Position numbers and translations under genes: made by a program. Below are positions 7,511-19,028 of a stretch of DNA of 64,000 bases, piece after piece. This stretch comes from JAHECE01 sp963780675 (GTDB lineage: Bacteria > Actinomycetota > Actinomycetes > Actinomycetales > JAHECE01): contig CAWACR010000003.1 of the NCBI GenBank assembly GCA_963780675.1, forward strand, positions 1,054,001 to 1,118,000, read 5' to 3'. Below the pieces are notes generated by a model, which saw only the letters and a list, made by a program, of their open reading frames with translations, was not told the origin of the DNA and ran no database searches. Every line of letters begins with the position of its first letter. Position 1 is the first letter of the stretch.

Positions 7511-9825
7511 CTAGCGCGCCGCGCGTGACCTCACAGCGCCGCCGTGGAAGGTGCGCGAGAGGACGTCGAGCTGCTGCTCGCGCGTGAGCCGGACGAAGTT
7601 GACGGCGTACCCGGAGACCCGGATCGTCAGCTGCGGGTACTTCTCCGGGTGCTCCATCGCGTCTTCGAGGGTCTCGCGGTTGAGCACGTTGATGTTCACG
7701 TGGAAGCCGTTGCTGCCACGTTGTACGCGTCGAGGATGCCGACCAGGTTGGTGATCTGCTCCTCCTTGGTCGCGGCCGAGGCCGGAGGGGATGACCGTGT
7801 CGGTCAGCGAGATGCCGTCCTGCGACTCCTCGTAGGGCAGCTTGGCGACGCTGAGAGCGCGCTGGCGAGCATGCCGTGGGTGTCGCGGCCGTTCATCGGG
7901 TTGGCGCCGGGGGCGAACGGCTCGCCCGCGCGGCGGCCGTCCGGGGTGTTGCCGGTGTGCTTGCCGTAGACGACGTTGGAGGTGATCGTCAGCACCGACT
8001 GGGTGTGGAGCGAGTCGCGGTAGGTCGGCTGCTTGCGGATCTTGCCCATGAAGCGACTCGACGAGGTCGACGGCGATGGCGTCGACGCGGTCGTCGTCGT
8101 TGCCGAACGTCGGGAAGTCCCCCTCGACGATGTAGTCGACGACGAGGCCGGTCTCGTCGCGCACCGGGCGGACCGTCGCGTACTTCATCGCGGAGAGCGA
8201 GTCGGCGACGACGGACAGGCCGGCGATGCCGCAGGCCATCGTGCGGAGGATCTCCTGGTCGTGCAGGGCCATCTCGATGCGCTCGTAGGCGTACTTGTCG
8301 TGCATGTAGTGGATGCAGTTGAGCGCGTCGACGTAGGTCTCGCGCGAGCCAGTCGAGGAGGTCGGTCGAACTTGGCGCAGCACGTCGTCGTAGTCGAGGA
8401 CGTCGCCCACGACCGGCGGCGAGCGTCGGGCGCGATCTGCTTGCCCGATCATCTCGTCGCGCCCGCCGTTGATCGCGTAGAGCAGCGCCTTGGCGAGGTT
8501 GACGCGGGCGCCGAAGAACTGCATCTGCTTGCCGACGCGCATGGCGGAGACGCAGCAGGCGATCGCGGCGTCGTCGCCCCAGCGACGGGCGGATCAGCTC
8601 GTCGGACTCGTACTGGATCGCGGAGGTGTCGATCGAGACCTGGGCGCAGAACTCCTTGAAGCCCCGCGGCAGCTCTGTCGCTCCACAGCACGGTGAGGTT
8701 CGGCTCGGGCGCGGGGCCGAGGTTGTAGAGGGTCTGCAGGAACCGGAAGGAGGTCTTGGTGACGAGCGAGCGGCCGTCCTCGCCGATGCCGCCGATCGAC
8801 TCGGTCACCCACGTCGGGTCGCCGCGAGAAGAGCGTGTCGTACTCCGGGGTGCGCAGGAAGCGCACGATGCGCAGCTTGATGACGAAGTCGTCGATGATC
8901 TCCTGCGCCTCGGTCTCGGTGAGCGTGCCGGCCACGAGGTCGCGCTGGAGGAAGACGTCGAGGAAGGTCGAGGTGCGGCCGAGCGACATCGCCGCGCCGT
9001 TCTGCTCCTTGACCGCGCCGAGGTAGGCGAAGTACAGCCACTGCACGGCCTCCTGGGCCGTGGCCGCGGGGCCGGAGATGTCGAAGCCGTACGACGCCGC
9101 CATCTCCTTGAGCTCGCGCGAGCGCGCGGATCTGCTCCGCGTTCTCCTCGCGGTCGCGGATGATGTCCTCGACGGAGCGCTCCATGTCGAGCTGCGATGC
9201 GCTCGACCTTCTTGGCCTCGATCAGCGCGTCGACGCCGTACAGGGCGACGCGGCGGTAGTCGCCGATGATGCGGCCGCGGCCGTAGGCGTCGGGCAGGCC
9301 GGTGATGATGTGGCTGCTGCGCGCCGCCCGGACGTTCGGGGGGTAGACGTCGAAGACGCCGGCGTTGTGGGTCTTGCGGTACTCGGTGAAGATCTTCTCG
9401 AGCTTCGGGTCGACCGGGTAGCCGTAGGTCTGGAGGGCGTTCTCCACCATGCGCCAGCCGCCGTTCGGCATGATCGCGCGCTTGAGCGGCGCGTCGGTCT
9501 GCAGGCCGACGATGATCTCGTAGTCTCGGGTCGATGTAGCCGGGGGCGTGGGCGGTGATCGTCGAGGGGGTGTGCGGGGTCGATGTCGTAGACACCCTTG
9601 CTCGCGCTCCATCGGGAACATCGCGCTGAGCTTGTCCCAGATCGCCTGGGTGCGCTCCGTCGGGCCCGCGAGGAAGGAGGCGTCACCGTCGTACGGCGTG
9701 TAGTTGCGCTGGATGAAGTCGCGGACGTCGACGTCGTCCTGCCAGGGACCGGCGGCGAACGTGTGCCACGCGGGGTTCTGCTGAGCGGCCTGCTCGGATG
9801 TCTCGTGGACGGTGCTTGTGGCCAC
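7511..9825 (-). pseudogene. pflB: Formate C-acetyltransferase (pyruvate formate-lyase), broken by many one-base indels
   Basis: PflB splits pyruvate with CoA into acetyl-CoA and formate under anaerobiosis. All family landmarks are present but scattered over three frames: NPAWHTFAAGPWQDDVDVRDF, YDIDP, LKRAIMPNGGWRMVENALQ, GLPDAYGRGRIIGDYRR, FDISGPAATAQEAVQW, FLRTPEYDTLFS, SIGGIGEDGRSLVTK, the catalytic Cys-Cys (IACCVSAM), IHYMHDKYAYE, NTPDGRRAGEPFAPGANP, and the glycyl-radical motif RVSGYAVNF near the end. About fifteen frame changes are needed, nearly all +1 insertions, without substitutions at the landmark residues. The GTG at 9825 follows GAGGAGG at proper spacing. A CRP/FNR-like palindrome lies upstream. 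Either a recently disabled fermentation gene or a locally poor stretch of sequence. Confidence 0.87.
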
Positions 9826-9980
9826 GTGTGTTGCCTCCTCGGGGACTGCGACTGGGTAGCGCGAGTAGCGGCACCCCGGTAGTGCCGTAACCGCAAGCGT
9901 AAGGACTTGCCCGCCGTCAACACATAGGACCAAGGACCCTGACTTGCGGTGGCCCTGATCACATACCATCCCGAACCCGC

Positions 9981-9994
9981 GTGACGTGCGTCAC
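9981..9994. promoter_or_regulatory. CRP/FNR-family type palindrome GTGA-N6-TCAC
   Basis: The 14-base element is GTGA, six bases, TCAC: a perfect match to the core half-sites of CRP/FNR-family operators. It lies about 156 bases before the pflB start and just inside the gap after dxs (stop at 10046). In actinobacteria cAMP-CRP proteins bind this class of site. Control of pfl by such a regulator is expected from known biology but is inferred here; the core is short enough to occur by chance. Confidence 0.45.
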
Positions 9995-10045
9995 ACCTAG
10001 CGAGCACCGAGCCGACACCACCACCGCGGGCGGGCACCCGGACCG

Positions 10046-11947
10046 TCAGGCGGAGGCCGTCGACCCCTCGGTAACCCGCACCACGGCCGCCGCGGCCTCA
10101 CGTGCGACGTCCTGCGCGCGCAGGCCGAGGGACGAGATGAGCTCTGGCCGGGTGGCGTGGGGGATGAAGGCGGTCGGCAGCCCGTGGCACTGCACCGGGA
10201 CCAGCACGCCGGCCCGGGCGAGCGCGCTGCGGACGGCGCTGCCGGCTCCGTTGTCCTCCAGGCCGTCTTCGATCGTCACGACGAGGTCGTGCGCCCGCGC
10301 CAGGTCGACGACCGCGGCGGGAACCGGAAGGACCCACCGCGGGTCGACGACGGTCGAGCCGATCCCCTGCTGCGCGAGCCTCTGCCCCACCTCCACGCCG
10401 GTCGCCGCCATCGCGCCGACCCCGACCACGAGCACCCGCTGCCCGCCGTCGCCGACGTTGCGGGCGAGGACGTCGACGCCGCCCACCCGCTGCACCGCCG
10501 GGATCGGCTCCGGCAGCGCGCCCTTCGGGTAGCGCAGGACCGTCGGGGCGTCGTCGACCGCCACCGCCTCGCGAAGCTCCTCGCGCAACGTCGCCTCGTC
10601 GCGGGGCGCCGCGAGCCGCAGCCCGGGCACCAGTCGCAGCAGGGCGAGGTCCCACATCCCGTTGTGGCTCGCGCCGTCGTCGCCCGTGATGCCGGCCCGG
10701 TCGAGGACGAAGGTGACCCCGGCGCGGTGGAGCGCCACGTCCATGAGGACCTGGTCGAACCCACGGTTCAGGAACGTGGCGTAGACGGCGACGACCGGGT
10801 GCAGACCCCCGAACGCCAGGCCGGCCGCGGAGGTCACCGCGTGCTGCTCGGCGATCCCGACGTCGATGGTTCGTTCGGGGAACTCCTCGGCGAACGGCGC
10901 GAGCCCCACGGGTGCGAGCATGGCCGCAGTGATCGCGACGACGTCGGAGCGCGCGCGGCCGATCGCGACGATCTCCTCGGCGAAGACGGACGTCCAGCCG
11001 AACCGCGCCGGCGCCACCGGAAGCCCCGTCTCGGGGTGGATGACCCCGACGGCGTGGAAGCGGTCGGCGACGTCGGTCTCGGCCGGCACGTAGCCCCGGC
11101 CCTTCTCGGTGATCGCGTGCACGATGACCGGGCCACCGAAGTCCCGGGCCCGCCCGAGCGCGTGCTCGAGGGCCATCCGGTCGTGCCCGTCGACCGGTCC
11201 GATGTACTTGATGCCAAGGTCCTCGAACAGACCCTGCGGCGCTACGACGTCCTTCACGCCCTTCTTGAGTCCGTGGAGGGCGCCGAACGCCACGCGCCCC
11301 GGCGTGCCGCCCCGCTGGAGCGTGTGCTTCCCCCAGTGGAGCACCCGCTCGTAGCCCTGGGTCGCGCGCAGGGTGTCGAGGTGGAGGGCGAGTCCGCCGA
11401 TGGTCGGGGCGTAGGACCGCCCGTTGTCGTTGACGACGATGACGAGGCGCCGGTCCCCGCCTGCCGCGATGTTGTTCAGGGCCTCCCAGGCCATCCCGCC
11501 GGTCAGGGCCCCGTCGCCGACCACGGCGACGACATGCCGGTCCGTGCGGCCGTGCAGCTCGTTCGCCCGGGCGATGCCGTCCGCCCACGAGAGCGCGGTG
11601 GACGCGTGGGAGTTCTCGACCACGTCGTGGTCCGACTCCTCCCGACTCGGGTAGCCCGAGAGCCCGCCACGCCGGCGCAGGTGGGAGAAGTCCGTTCGCC
11701 CGGTCAGGAGCTTGTGGACGTAGGCCTGGTGACCGGTGTCGAAGACCAGGGTGTCGGTCGGGGACTCGAACACCCGGTGCAGGGCGATCGTCAGCTCGAC
11801 CACGCCGAGGTTGGGGCCCAGATGGCCGCCCGTCCTGGAGACCGACTGCACGAGGAACGAGCGGATCTCGGACGCGAGCTCGTCGAGCTCCGCGGGCGCC
11901 AGCGACCTCAGGTCCGCCGGGCGCCGCACACGGTCGAGCAGACCCAT
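10046..11947 (-). CDS. dxs: 1-deoxy-D-xylulose-5-phosphate synthase
   Basis: DXS joins pyruvate and glyceraldehyde 3-phosphate, with thiamine diphosphate, in the first step of the MEP isoprenoid pathway. 633 residues, normal length. It has SRTGGHLGPNLGVVELTIALH at the start, the TPP/Mg motif VVGDGALTGGMAWEALNNI, the substrate region KGRGYVPAE, the catalytic glutamate block DVGIAEQHAVTSAAGLAFGG, and DRAGITGDDGASHNGMWDL. The ATG at 11947 follows a strong GGGAGGAG sequence, and family N-termini start at the same place (LLDRVRRPADLRSL). It is intact, in contrast with the adjoining pflB. Likely transcribed from its own promoter in the divergent gap with guaB1. Confidence 0.97.
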   Translation of the reverse strand: MGLLDRVRRPADLRSLAPAELDELASEIRSFLVQSVSRTGGHLGPNLGVVELTIALHRVFESPTDTLVFDTGHQAYVHKLLTGRTDFSHLRRRGGLSGYPSREESDHDVVENSHASTALSWADGIARANELHGRTDRHVVAVVGDGALTGGMAWEALNNIAAGGDRRLVIVVNDNGRSYAPTIGGLALHLDTLRATQGYERVLHWGKHTLQRGGTPGRVAFGALHGLKKGVKDVVAPQGLFEDLGIKYIGPVDGHDRMALEHALGRARDFGGPVIVHAITEKGRGYVPAETDVADRFHAVGVIHPETGLPVAPARFGWTSVFAEEIVAIGRARSDVVAITAAMLAPVGLAPFAEEFPERTIDVGIAEQHAVTSAAGLAFGGLHPVVAVYATFLNRGFDQVLMDVALHRAGVTFVLDRAGITGDDGASHNGMWDLALLRLVPGLRLAAPRDEATLREELREAVAVDDAPTVLRYPKGALPEPIPAVQRVGGVDVLARNVGDGGQRVLVVGVGAMAATGVEVGQRLAQQGIGSTVVDPRWVLPVPAAVVDLARAHDLVVTIEDGLEDNGAGSAVRSALARAGVLVPVQCHGLPTAFIPHATRPELISSLGLRAQDVAREAAAAVVRVTEGSTASA

Positions 11948-12119
11948 CCGCTGACTCCTCCCTGACCGCGGGGTACGCCGCGGGTAGGCATCTACTGTAC
12001 GTGCCGCAGCCGATGTCGCCCAGACGCCCGCGTCGCCCGGACGCCCGCGTCGCCCGGACGGCCGTCCGGCCCCGGCCCGCGGTGCAGCGGGACCACGTCT
12101 GCGCCGGCGACCACGGACC

Positions 12120-12125
12120 TACGCT
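12120..12125 (+). promoter_or_regulatory. -10-like hexamer TACGCT, leaderless promoter of guaB1
   Basis: TACGCT is followed by exactly six bases and then the ATG at 12132. The sequence between contains no ribosome binding site. Confidence 0.5.
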
Positions 12126-12131
12126 CGGGTC

Positions 12132-13571
12132 ATGCGCTTCCTGCCCGGTCACCACGCCACGCACGACCTCACCTACGGCGACGTCTTCCTCGTCCCCTCC
12201 CGCTCCGACGTCGCCAGTCGATTCGACGTCGACCTCGCGCCCGACGACGCCACGGGCGCGACAATCCCGGTCGTCGTGGCGAACATGACCGCGGTGAGCG
12301 GCCGCCGGATGGCCGAGACCGTCGCGCGCCGCGGCGGGATCGCGATCATCCCGCAGGACATCCCGCTCGACGTCATCAGCGACGTCATCTCCTGGGTCAA
12401 GTCACGGCACCTGGTGGTCGAGACCGCGGTCACGGTCGCGCCGTCCGACACGGTGCACATGGCGATGTCGCTCATCGACAAGCGAGCGCACGGCGCCGTC
12501 GTCGTCGTCGCCGACGGCCGCCCGGTGGGGGTCCTCGCGCACGCCGACTGCGCGGGCGCCGATCGGTTCACCCAGGTCTCCCAGGTGATGAGCCCGGACC
12601 CGACGTGCCTCGACCTCTCGGTCCTCGGTTCGATGGAGCGCGCCTACGAGGAGCTGCACACGAGCCGGCGCCGCCTCACCCCGGTGGTCGACGGCGGCCG
12701 GCTGGTCGGGGTGCTCACCCGCACGGGCGCCCTGCGCTCGAGCATCTACCGGCCCGCCGTCGATGCCGCGGGCGCCCTGCGGATCGGGGCCGCGCTCGGC
12801 GTCAACGGCGACGTGGGCGCCCGCGCTCGAGCCCTGCTCGCGGCGGGGGCCGACCTGCTCGTCGTCGACACCGCGCACGGGCACCAGGCGAAGATGCTGG
12901 AGGCGCTCCGCGCCGTCCGCGCGGAGGACCCGCGGGTGCCCGTCGTCGCCGGCAACGTGGTCACCGCCGAGGGGGTGAGCGACCTGGTCGACGCAGGGGC
13001 GGACATCGTCAAGGTCGGCGTCGGCCCGGGCGCGATGTGCACCACCCGGATGATGACCGCGGTCGGCCGGCCGCAGCTCTCCGCGGTCCTCGAGTGCGCC
13101 ACCCGCGCACACGACCTCGGGGTCCACGTCTGGGCCGACGGCGGGGTCCGCCACCCCCGGGATGTCGCGCTCGCCATCGCCGCGGGTGCGTCCCAGGTGA
13201 TGATCGGCTCCTGGTTCGCCGGCACGTTCGAGTCCCCCGGGGACCTGCACGTCGACGGCCAGGGCCGGCGCTACAAGGAGAGCTTCGGGATGGCCTCCGC
13301 CCGTGCGGTCGCCGCCCGCACACGTGGTGGGACCGCGTTCGACCGCGCCCGCAAGGCACTGTACGAGGAGGGCATCTCCTCGTCCCGGATGTACCTCGAC
13401 GACTCCCGCCCGGGCGTGGAGGACCTCCTCGACCACATCACCTCCGGCCTGCGCAGCGCCTGCACCTACGCGGGGGCGAGGACCCTCCCGGAGCTCGCGG
13501 AGCGCGCCGTCGTGGGCATCCAGTCGACCGCCGGCTTCGAGGAGGGTCGCCCCCTTCCCGCCGGCTGGTGA
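12132..13571 (+). CDS. guaB1: GuaB1-type IMP dehydrogenase/GMP reductase family protein with CBS domains
   Basis: A 479-residue member of the IMPDH/GMPR superfamily. Actinobacterial GuaB1 proteins of this length have been shown to act as GMP reductases (GMP to IMP, purine salvage). Order: N-terminal barrel part (THDLTYGDVFLVPSRSDV, VANMTAVSGRRMAETVARRGG), a CBS pair from about residue 95 to 210 with SRRRLTPVVDGGRLVGVLT, then VDTAHGHQAKMLEALRAV, the loop KVGVGPGAMCTTRMMT with the catalytic cysteine near residue 304, and WADGGVRHPRDVALAIAAGAS. A KESFGMAS block and the usual tail follow. True GuaB carries a slightly different cysteine loop, so I favour GMP reductase. Same-strand neighbours follow closely. 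Confidence 0.9.
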   Translation: MRFLPGHHATHDLTYGDVFLVPSRSDVASRFDVDLAPDDATGATIPVVVANMTAVSGRRMAETVARRGGIAIIPQDIPLDVISDVISWVKSRHLVVETAVTVAPSDTVHMAMSLIDKRAHGAVVVVADGRPVGVLAHADCAGADRFTQVSQVMSPDPTCLDLSVLGSMERAYEELHTSRRRLTPVVDGGRLVGVLTRTGALRSSIYRPAVDAAGALRIGAALGVNGDVGARARALLAAGADLLVVDTAHGHQAKMLEALRAVRAEDPRVPVVAGNVVTAEGVSDLVDAGADIVKVGVGPGAMCTTRMMTAVGRPQLSAVLECATRAHDLGVHVWADGGVRHPRDVALAIAAGASQVMIGSWFAGTFESPGDLHVDGQGRRYKESFGMASARAVAARTRGGTAFDRARKALYEEGISSSRMYLDDSRPGVEDLLDHITSGLRSACTYAGARTLPELAERAVVGIQSTAGFEEGRPLPAGW

Positions 13572-13579
13572 GGTACGCC

Positions 13580-13585
13580 TACGCT
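13580..13585 (+). promoter_or_regulatory. -10-like hexamer TACGCT deciding the amidotransferase start
   Basis: TACGCT, six bases, then GTG at 13592. This spacing is the reason for choosing 13592 rather than the in-frame GTG at 13568 that overlaps the guaB1 stop. Confidence 0.45.
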
Positions 13586-13591
13586 GGCGGA

Positions 13592-14308
13592 GTGACAGCC
13601 GAACGCGACGCCGGCCGCGCCGTTCTCGTCCTCCAGCACGCGCCGTGGGAGGGCCCGGGACTCGTCGCCGCCGCCCTCACCGGGGTCCGGCTGGACGTGC
13701 GCACCGTCGTCGACGACCACGACCCCTTCGTGCCCGACCCGCGCACCCTCGCGGGCCTCGTGGTGATGGGCGGTTCACAGGACGCCGACGACGACGCCGC
13801 TCACCCCGGTCTCGCGGCCGAACGGGTCCTCCTGGCCCGCGCCGTCGACGCCGACGTGCCGGTCCTCGGGGTGTGCCTCGGGATGCAGCTGCTGGCCCTG
13901 GGGCTGGGCGCTCGGCTCCACCGGCGTCACGGCACCGAGATCGGCTTCGGTCCCGTGGAGATCCTGGGCGACGACCCCGTCCTCACCCCGCTCGGCGCCC
14001 GCCCGCCCGTGCTCCACTGGCACTCCGACGCCGTCGACCTACCGGCCGGGGCCACCCTCCTGGCGAGCACGCCCGTCACGCCCGTCCAGGCTTTCCGCGC
14101 CGGCAGCGCGCTGGGCCTGCAGTTCCACCTCGAGGTCGACGAGCCCCTGCTCGGCACCTGGCTTGCCACGCCCGCGATGGCCCAGGCCCTCACCCCCGGC
14201 GAGGCGGCCGCTGTGCGGGGCCAGGCCGCCGTCGTCCTCCCGTCACTGGTCCCGCGGGCCGCGGCGGGCCTGGCGGTCTTCGCGGCGGCGGTCCGGGACA
14301 GGACGTGA
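13592..14308 (+). CDS. Class I glutamine amidotransferase
   Basis: A 238-residue stand-alone class I glutamine amidotransferase, releasing ammonia from glutamine or hydrolysing a gamma-glutamyl compound. The nucleophile elbow is VLGVCLGMQLLALGLG (Cys about residue 95), and the His-Glu pair is in LGLQFHLEVDEPLL. Upstream is the typical GLVVMGGSQDADDD block. The closest known relatives are GuaA-like amidotransferase domains and gamma-glutamyl hydrolases of unknown substrate; there is no synthetase domain. The start at 13592 is supported by a leaderless-type hexamer; 13568 is the alternative. Its stop overlaps the Nudix gene by four bases, so the two are coupled. Confidence 0.85.
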   Translation: MTAERDAGRAVLVLQHAPWEGPGLVAAALTGVRLDVRTVVDDHDPFVPDPRTLAGLVVMGGSQDADDDAAHPGLAAERVLLARAVDADVPVLGVCLGMQLLALGLGARLHRRHGTEIGFGPVEILGDDPVLTPLGARPPVLHWHSDAVDLPAGATLLASTPVTPVQAFRAGSALGLQFHLEVDEPLLGTWLATPAMAQALTPGEAAAVRGQAAVVLPSLVPRAAAGLAVFAAAVRDRT

Positions 14309-15003
14309 GCGGCGCGCGATCCGTCGAGGGCGCCCACGCCCAGCTACGCGCGCTCGTCGCGCGATCCGCCGGCCGGTCCTCTCTTCCCACCAGCACCGGC
14401 CCGGACCTGACGCACGCCGTTCCCGCCCGTGAGGCCGGCGTGCTCATCCTCTTCGGCGTGCTCGACGGCGTCCGGTCGCGGTCCCACTCCGCCGTCGTCG
14501 CGCGCGAACTCGACGTCCTGCTCGTGCGGCGCTCCGACGGCCTGCGCCACCATCCCGGGCAGGTGTCCTTCCCCGGCGGCCGCGCCGACCCCGAGGACCC
14601 CGACATCGTGGCGACCGCGCTCCGGGAGGCGGAGGAGGAGACCGGGCTCGACCCGGCCGGCGTCGACGTCCTCGGCGCGCTACCCGGGATCGCGGTGCCC
14701 GTGAGCAACCACGTCGTGACGCCGGTCCTCGGGTGGTGGTCGCGGCCCTCCCCCGTGCGCGTCGTCGACCACCGGGAGTCCGCCGCGGTGTTTCGCGCCC
14801 CCGTCGCGGACCTGCTCGACCCGGCCCACCGACGCACCGCGACCCTCGTCTTCCAGGGCGCGGTCCGGCGCACCCCCGCCTTCGTGGTCGGCGGGCACGT
14901 CGTCTGGGGCTTCACCGCGCTCGTGCTGGACGCCCTGTTCGAGGACCTCGGGTGGGCGCGCCCCTGGGACGCCGCCCGGGTGCTGGAGCTCCCGCTGCCG
15001 TGA
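14305..15003 (+). CDS. Nudix hydrolase, CoA pyrophosphatase-like
   Basis: A 232-residue Nudix hydrolase. The Nudix box is complete: GGRADPEDPDIVATALREAE continuing into EETGL, preceded by HHPGQVSFP, the motif typical of the coenzyme A pyrophosphatase branch (NudL/YeaB type) that splits CoA to phosphopantetheine and 3',5'-ADP. WGFTALVLDALFEDLG near the end also suits this branch. The GTG at 14305 overlaps the upstream stop (GTGA), giving translational coupling with the amidotransferase. Cytoplasmic, no signal peptide. Substrate assignment is by motif only. Confidence 0.88.
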   Translation: MSGARSVEGAHAQLRALVARSAGRSSLPTSTGPDLTHAVPAREAGVLILFGVLDGVRSRSHSAVVARELDVLLVRRSDGLRHHPGQVSFPGGRADPEDPDIVATALREAEEETGLDPAGVDVLGALPGIAVPVSNHVVTPVLGWWSRPSPVRVVDHRESAAVFRAPVADLLDPAHRRTATLVFQGAVRRTPAFVVGGHVVWGFTALVLDALFEDLGWARPWDAARVLELPLP

Positions 15004-15026
15004 GGGCCCCGGGACGCGGGGTCGCG

Positions 15027-15458
15027 TCAGGCGGGCGTGCCCGGCGCGGCCACCTCCCCCGCCACCGCCGCGAAGGATCGCCGGACCAATTCCTCGAGGA
15101 CGCCGAGATCGACGGCGTCCAAGTCCTTGAGGTAGAGGCACGACTTCCCGGTCGTGTGCGGTCCGAGCCGCGCGAGCAGATCCTCCCGCCCCTCCAACCC
15201 GTGCATCAGGTACACGGTCGTCGCCGCGGCCCGCGGAGAGAACCCGGTGGCGGGCCACTCCCCCGACCGGCCCGAGGCGTACCGGTAGGTGTACCTCCCG
15301 AAGCCGACGATCGACGGACCCCACATCTCCGCCTGCTGCCCCGTCGCGCGGGTCATGAGGTGGAGCACGGTGTAGCCGTCCCGTCGGCGCTGCTCCTTCG
15401 GCACGGCTGCGAGGAACTCGTCCACGCTCGCGCCCGTGCGTGCCGTCGCGTGAGCCAT
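15027..15458 (-). CDS. DUF1801 domain protein
   Basis: A 143-residue protein of the DUF1801 (YdhG-like) family. Seen: SVDEFLAAVPKEQRRRDGYTVL, LMTRATGQQAEMWGPSIVGFG, then TTVYLMHGLE, ARLGPHTTGKSCLYLKDLDAVD and a closing helix. The fold is known from structural genomics but the role is not. The ATG at 15458 is six bases after CATACT read on the minus strand, another leaderless-type start. The neighbouring Nudix gene is convergent, 23 bases away. Confidence 0.85.
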   Translation of the reverse strand: MAHATARTGASVDEFLAAVPKEQRRRDGYTVLHLMTRATGQQAEMWGPSIVGFGRYTYRYASGRSGEWPATGFSPRAAATTVYLMHGLEGREDLLARLGPHTTGKSCLYLKDLDAVDLGVLEELVRRSFAAVAGEVAAPGTPA

Positions 15459-15464
15459 CGTGGA

Positions 15465-15470
15465 AGTATG
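15465..15470 (-). promoter_or_regulatory. -10-like hexamer CATACT, leaderless promoter of the DUF1801 gene
   Basis: On the minus strand CATACT is followed by six bases and the ATG at 15458. Confidence 0.4.
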
Positions 15471-15594
15471 GGCCCCCGGCGCCCCCGACCGCGCAGCAGG
15501 TGACCCACTGCAGCAGGTGACCCACCTCACGTCGCCGCGAACCGGGGCAGCGGGAAGAGATCCGGAGCGGCGCGCGTTACCGTGATCGAACCTG

Positions 15595-15610
15595 ATACCC
15601 CACGGGGTAT
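15595..15610. promoter_or_regulatory. Perfect palindrome ATACCCC-AC-GGGGTAT, CsoR-family-type operator
   Basis: Seven-base arms separated by two bases, ending 22 bases before the thioredoxin ATG. This is the operator pattern bound by CsoR-family repressors, both the copper sensors and the persulfide-sensing CstR branch. No CsoR-family gene is in the window, so the cognate regulator must lie elsewhere. Position between promoter and start fits repression of the thioredoxin gene. Confidence 0.7.
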
Positions 15611-15632
15611 TCAACGACACAAGGAGACGACC

Positions 15633-16010
15633 ATGGCCACCGTCACCGCTGGCGGCGACACCTTCCAGAGCCTCGTCCTCGAGAACGACATCGTCCTGGT
15701 GGACTTCTGGGCCGCCTGGTGCGGACCGTGCCGTCAGTTCGCGCCGGTCTTCGAGAAGGCCTCCGAGAGCCACCCCGACATCGTGTTCGCAAAGGTCGAC
15801 ACCGAGGCGGAACGCGCGCTCGCCTCCGCCGCCGGCATCAGCTCGATCCCCACGCTCATGGCCTTCCGCGAGAGCATCCTGGTGTTCGCCCAGCCCGGCG
15901 CACTGCCCGCGTCCTCGCTGGAGCAGGTCATCAGCGCGGTGAAGGACCTCGACATGGACGAGGTGCGGGCCGAGATCGCCAAGCAGGAGACCGCGCGCGC
16001 GGGGGCGTAA
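15633..16010 (+). CDS. Thioredoxin-like protein
   Basis: A 125-residue thioredoxin-fold protein. It has the redox motif FWAAWCGPCRQFAPVF (Cys pair at about residues 29 and 32), AKVDTEAERALASAAGISSIPTL with the cis-proline, and a slightly extended acidic helix at the end (DLDMDEVRAEIAKQE). The start has an AAGGAG ribosome binding site at 15621-15626. Just upstream sits a CsoR/CstR-type palindrome, so I infer induction by copper or by reactive sulfur species, with the protein reducing the disulfides or persulfides that result. It is monocistronic: the next gene is convergent acnA. Ordinary housekeeping trxA would not be expected to carry such an operator. Confidence 0.88.
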   Translation: MATVTAGGDTFQSLVLENDIVLVDFWAAWCGPCRQFAPVFEKASESHPDIVFAKVDTEAERALASAAGISSIPTLMAFRESILVFAQPGALPASSLEQVISAVKDLDMDEVRAEIAKQETARAGA

Positions 16011-16223
16011 GCACCGCGTCCGTCACCTCAGCGCAAGGGCACGGGGCGCGCCGGGGTCACCCCCGCGTGCCGGGACGGGGCGCCTCCCCCACCGGGAACG
16101 CATCCGTTACCCCCGCGTGAGGGGACGGAGCGGGGCCGGGCTTCTCCCACGCGGACGTGACCCGCGCGCGGGCGGGCTGCATCACCCGCGGGCGGGCTGC
16201 GAGCCGCGCCCGCGCGCAGGCGA
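16011..16223. repeat. Convergent gap with imperfect GC-rich direct repeats
   Basis: Between the trx stop and the acnA terminator. Two imperfect copies begin with ACCCCCGCGTG (about 16060 and 16109) and continue as similar GGGACGG-type runs. A second pair shares CGGGCGGGCTGC (about 16170 and 16189). No gene is seen in it. Confidence 0.4.
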
Positions 16224-16257
16224 GCGCGGCCCCCACGCCGGGACGAGGGGGCCGCGC
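16224..16257 (-). terminator. Stem-loop after acnA
   Basis: Perfect 11-base arms (GCGCGGCCCCC and its complement) around a 12-base loop, starting 15 bases past the acnA stop. No clear U-run follows, so it may act as a processing or boundary hairpin rather than a classical intrinsic terminator. Confidence 0.55.
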
Positions 16258-16271
16258 GAGGTCGCCGAGGG

Positions 16272-19028
<2,757 letters not shown>

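Noticed and set aside
6608..9825. Programmed frameshifting as explanation for pflAB
   Set aside because: More than twenty sites with no common slippery sequence cannot be programmed; error or inactivation is far more likely.
13568..13594. Earlier GTG start for the amidotransferase overlapping the guaB1 stop
   Set aside because: The extra eight residues have no family similarity and would cover the -10-like hexamer; 13592 fits better, although coupling to guaB1 cannot be excluded.
16011..16223. Small gene between trx and acnA
   Set aside because: Open frames here come from GC-rich repeats, have no ribosome binding site and no recognisable product.
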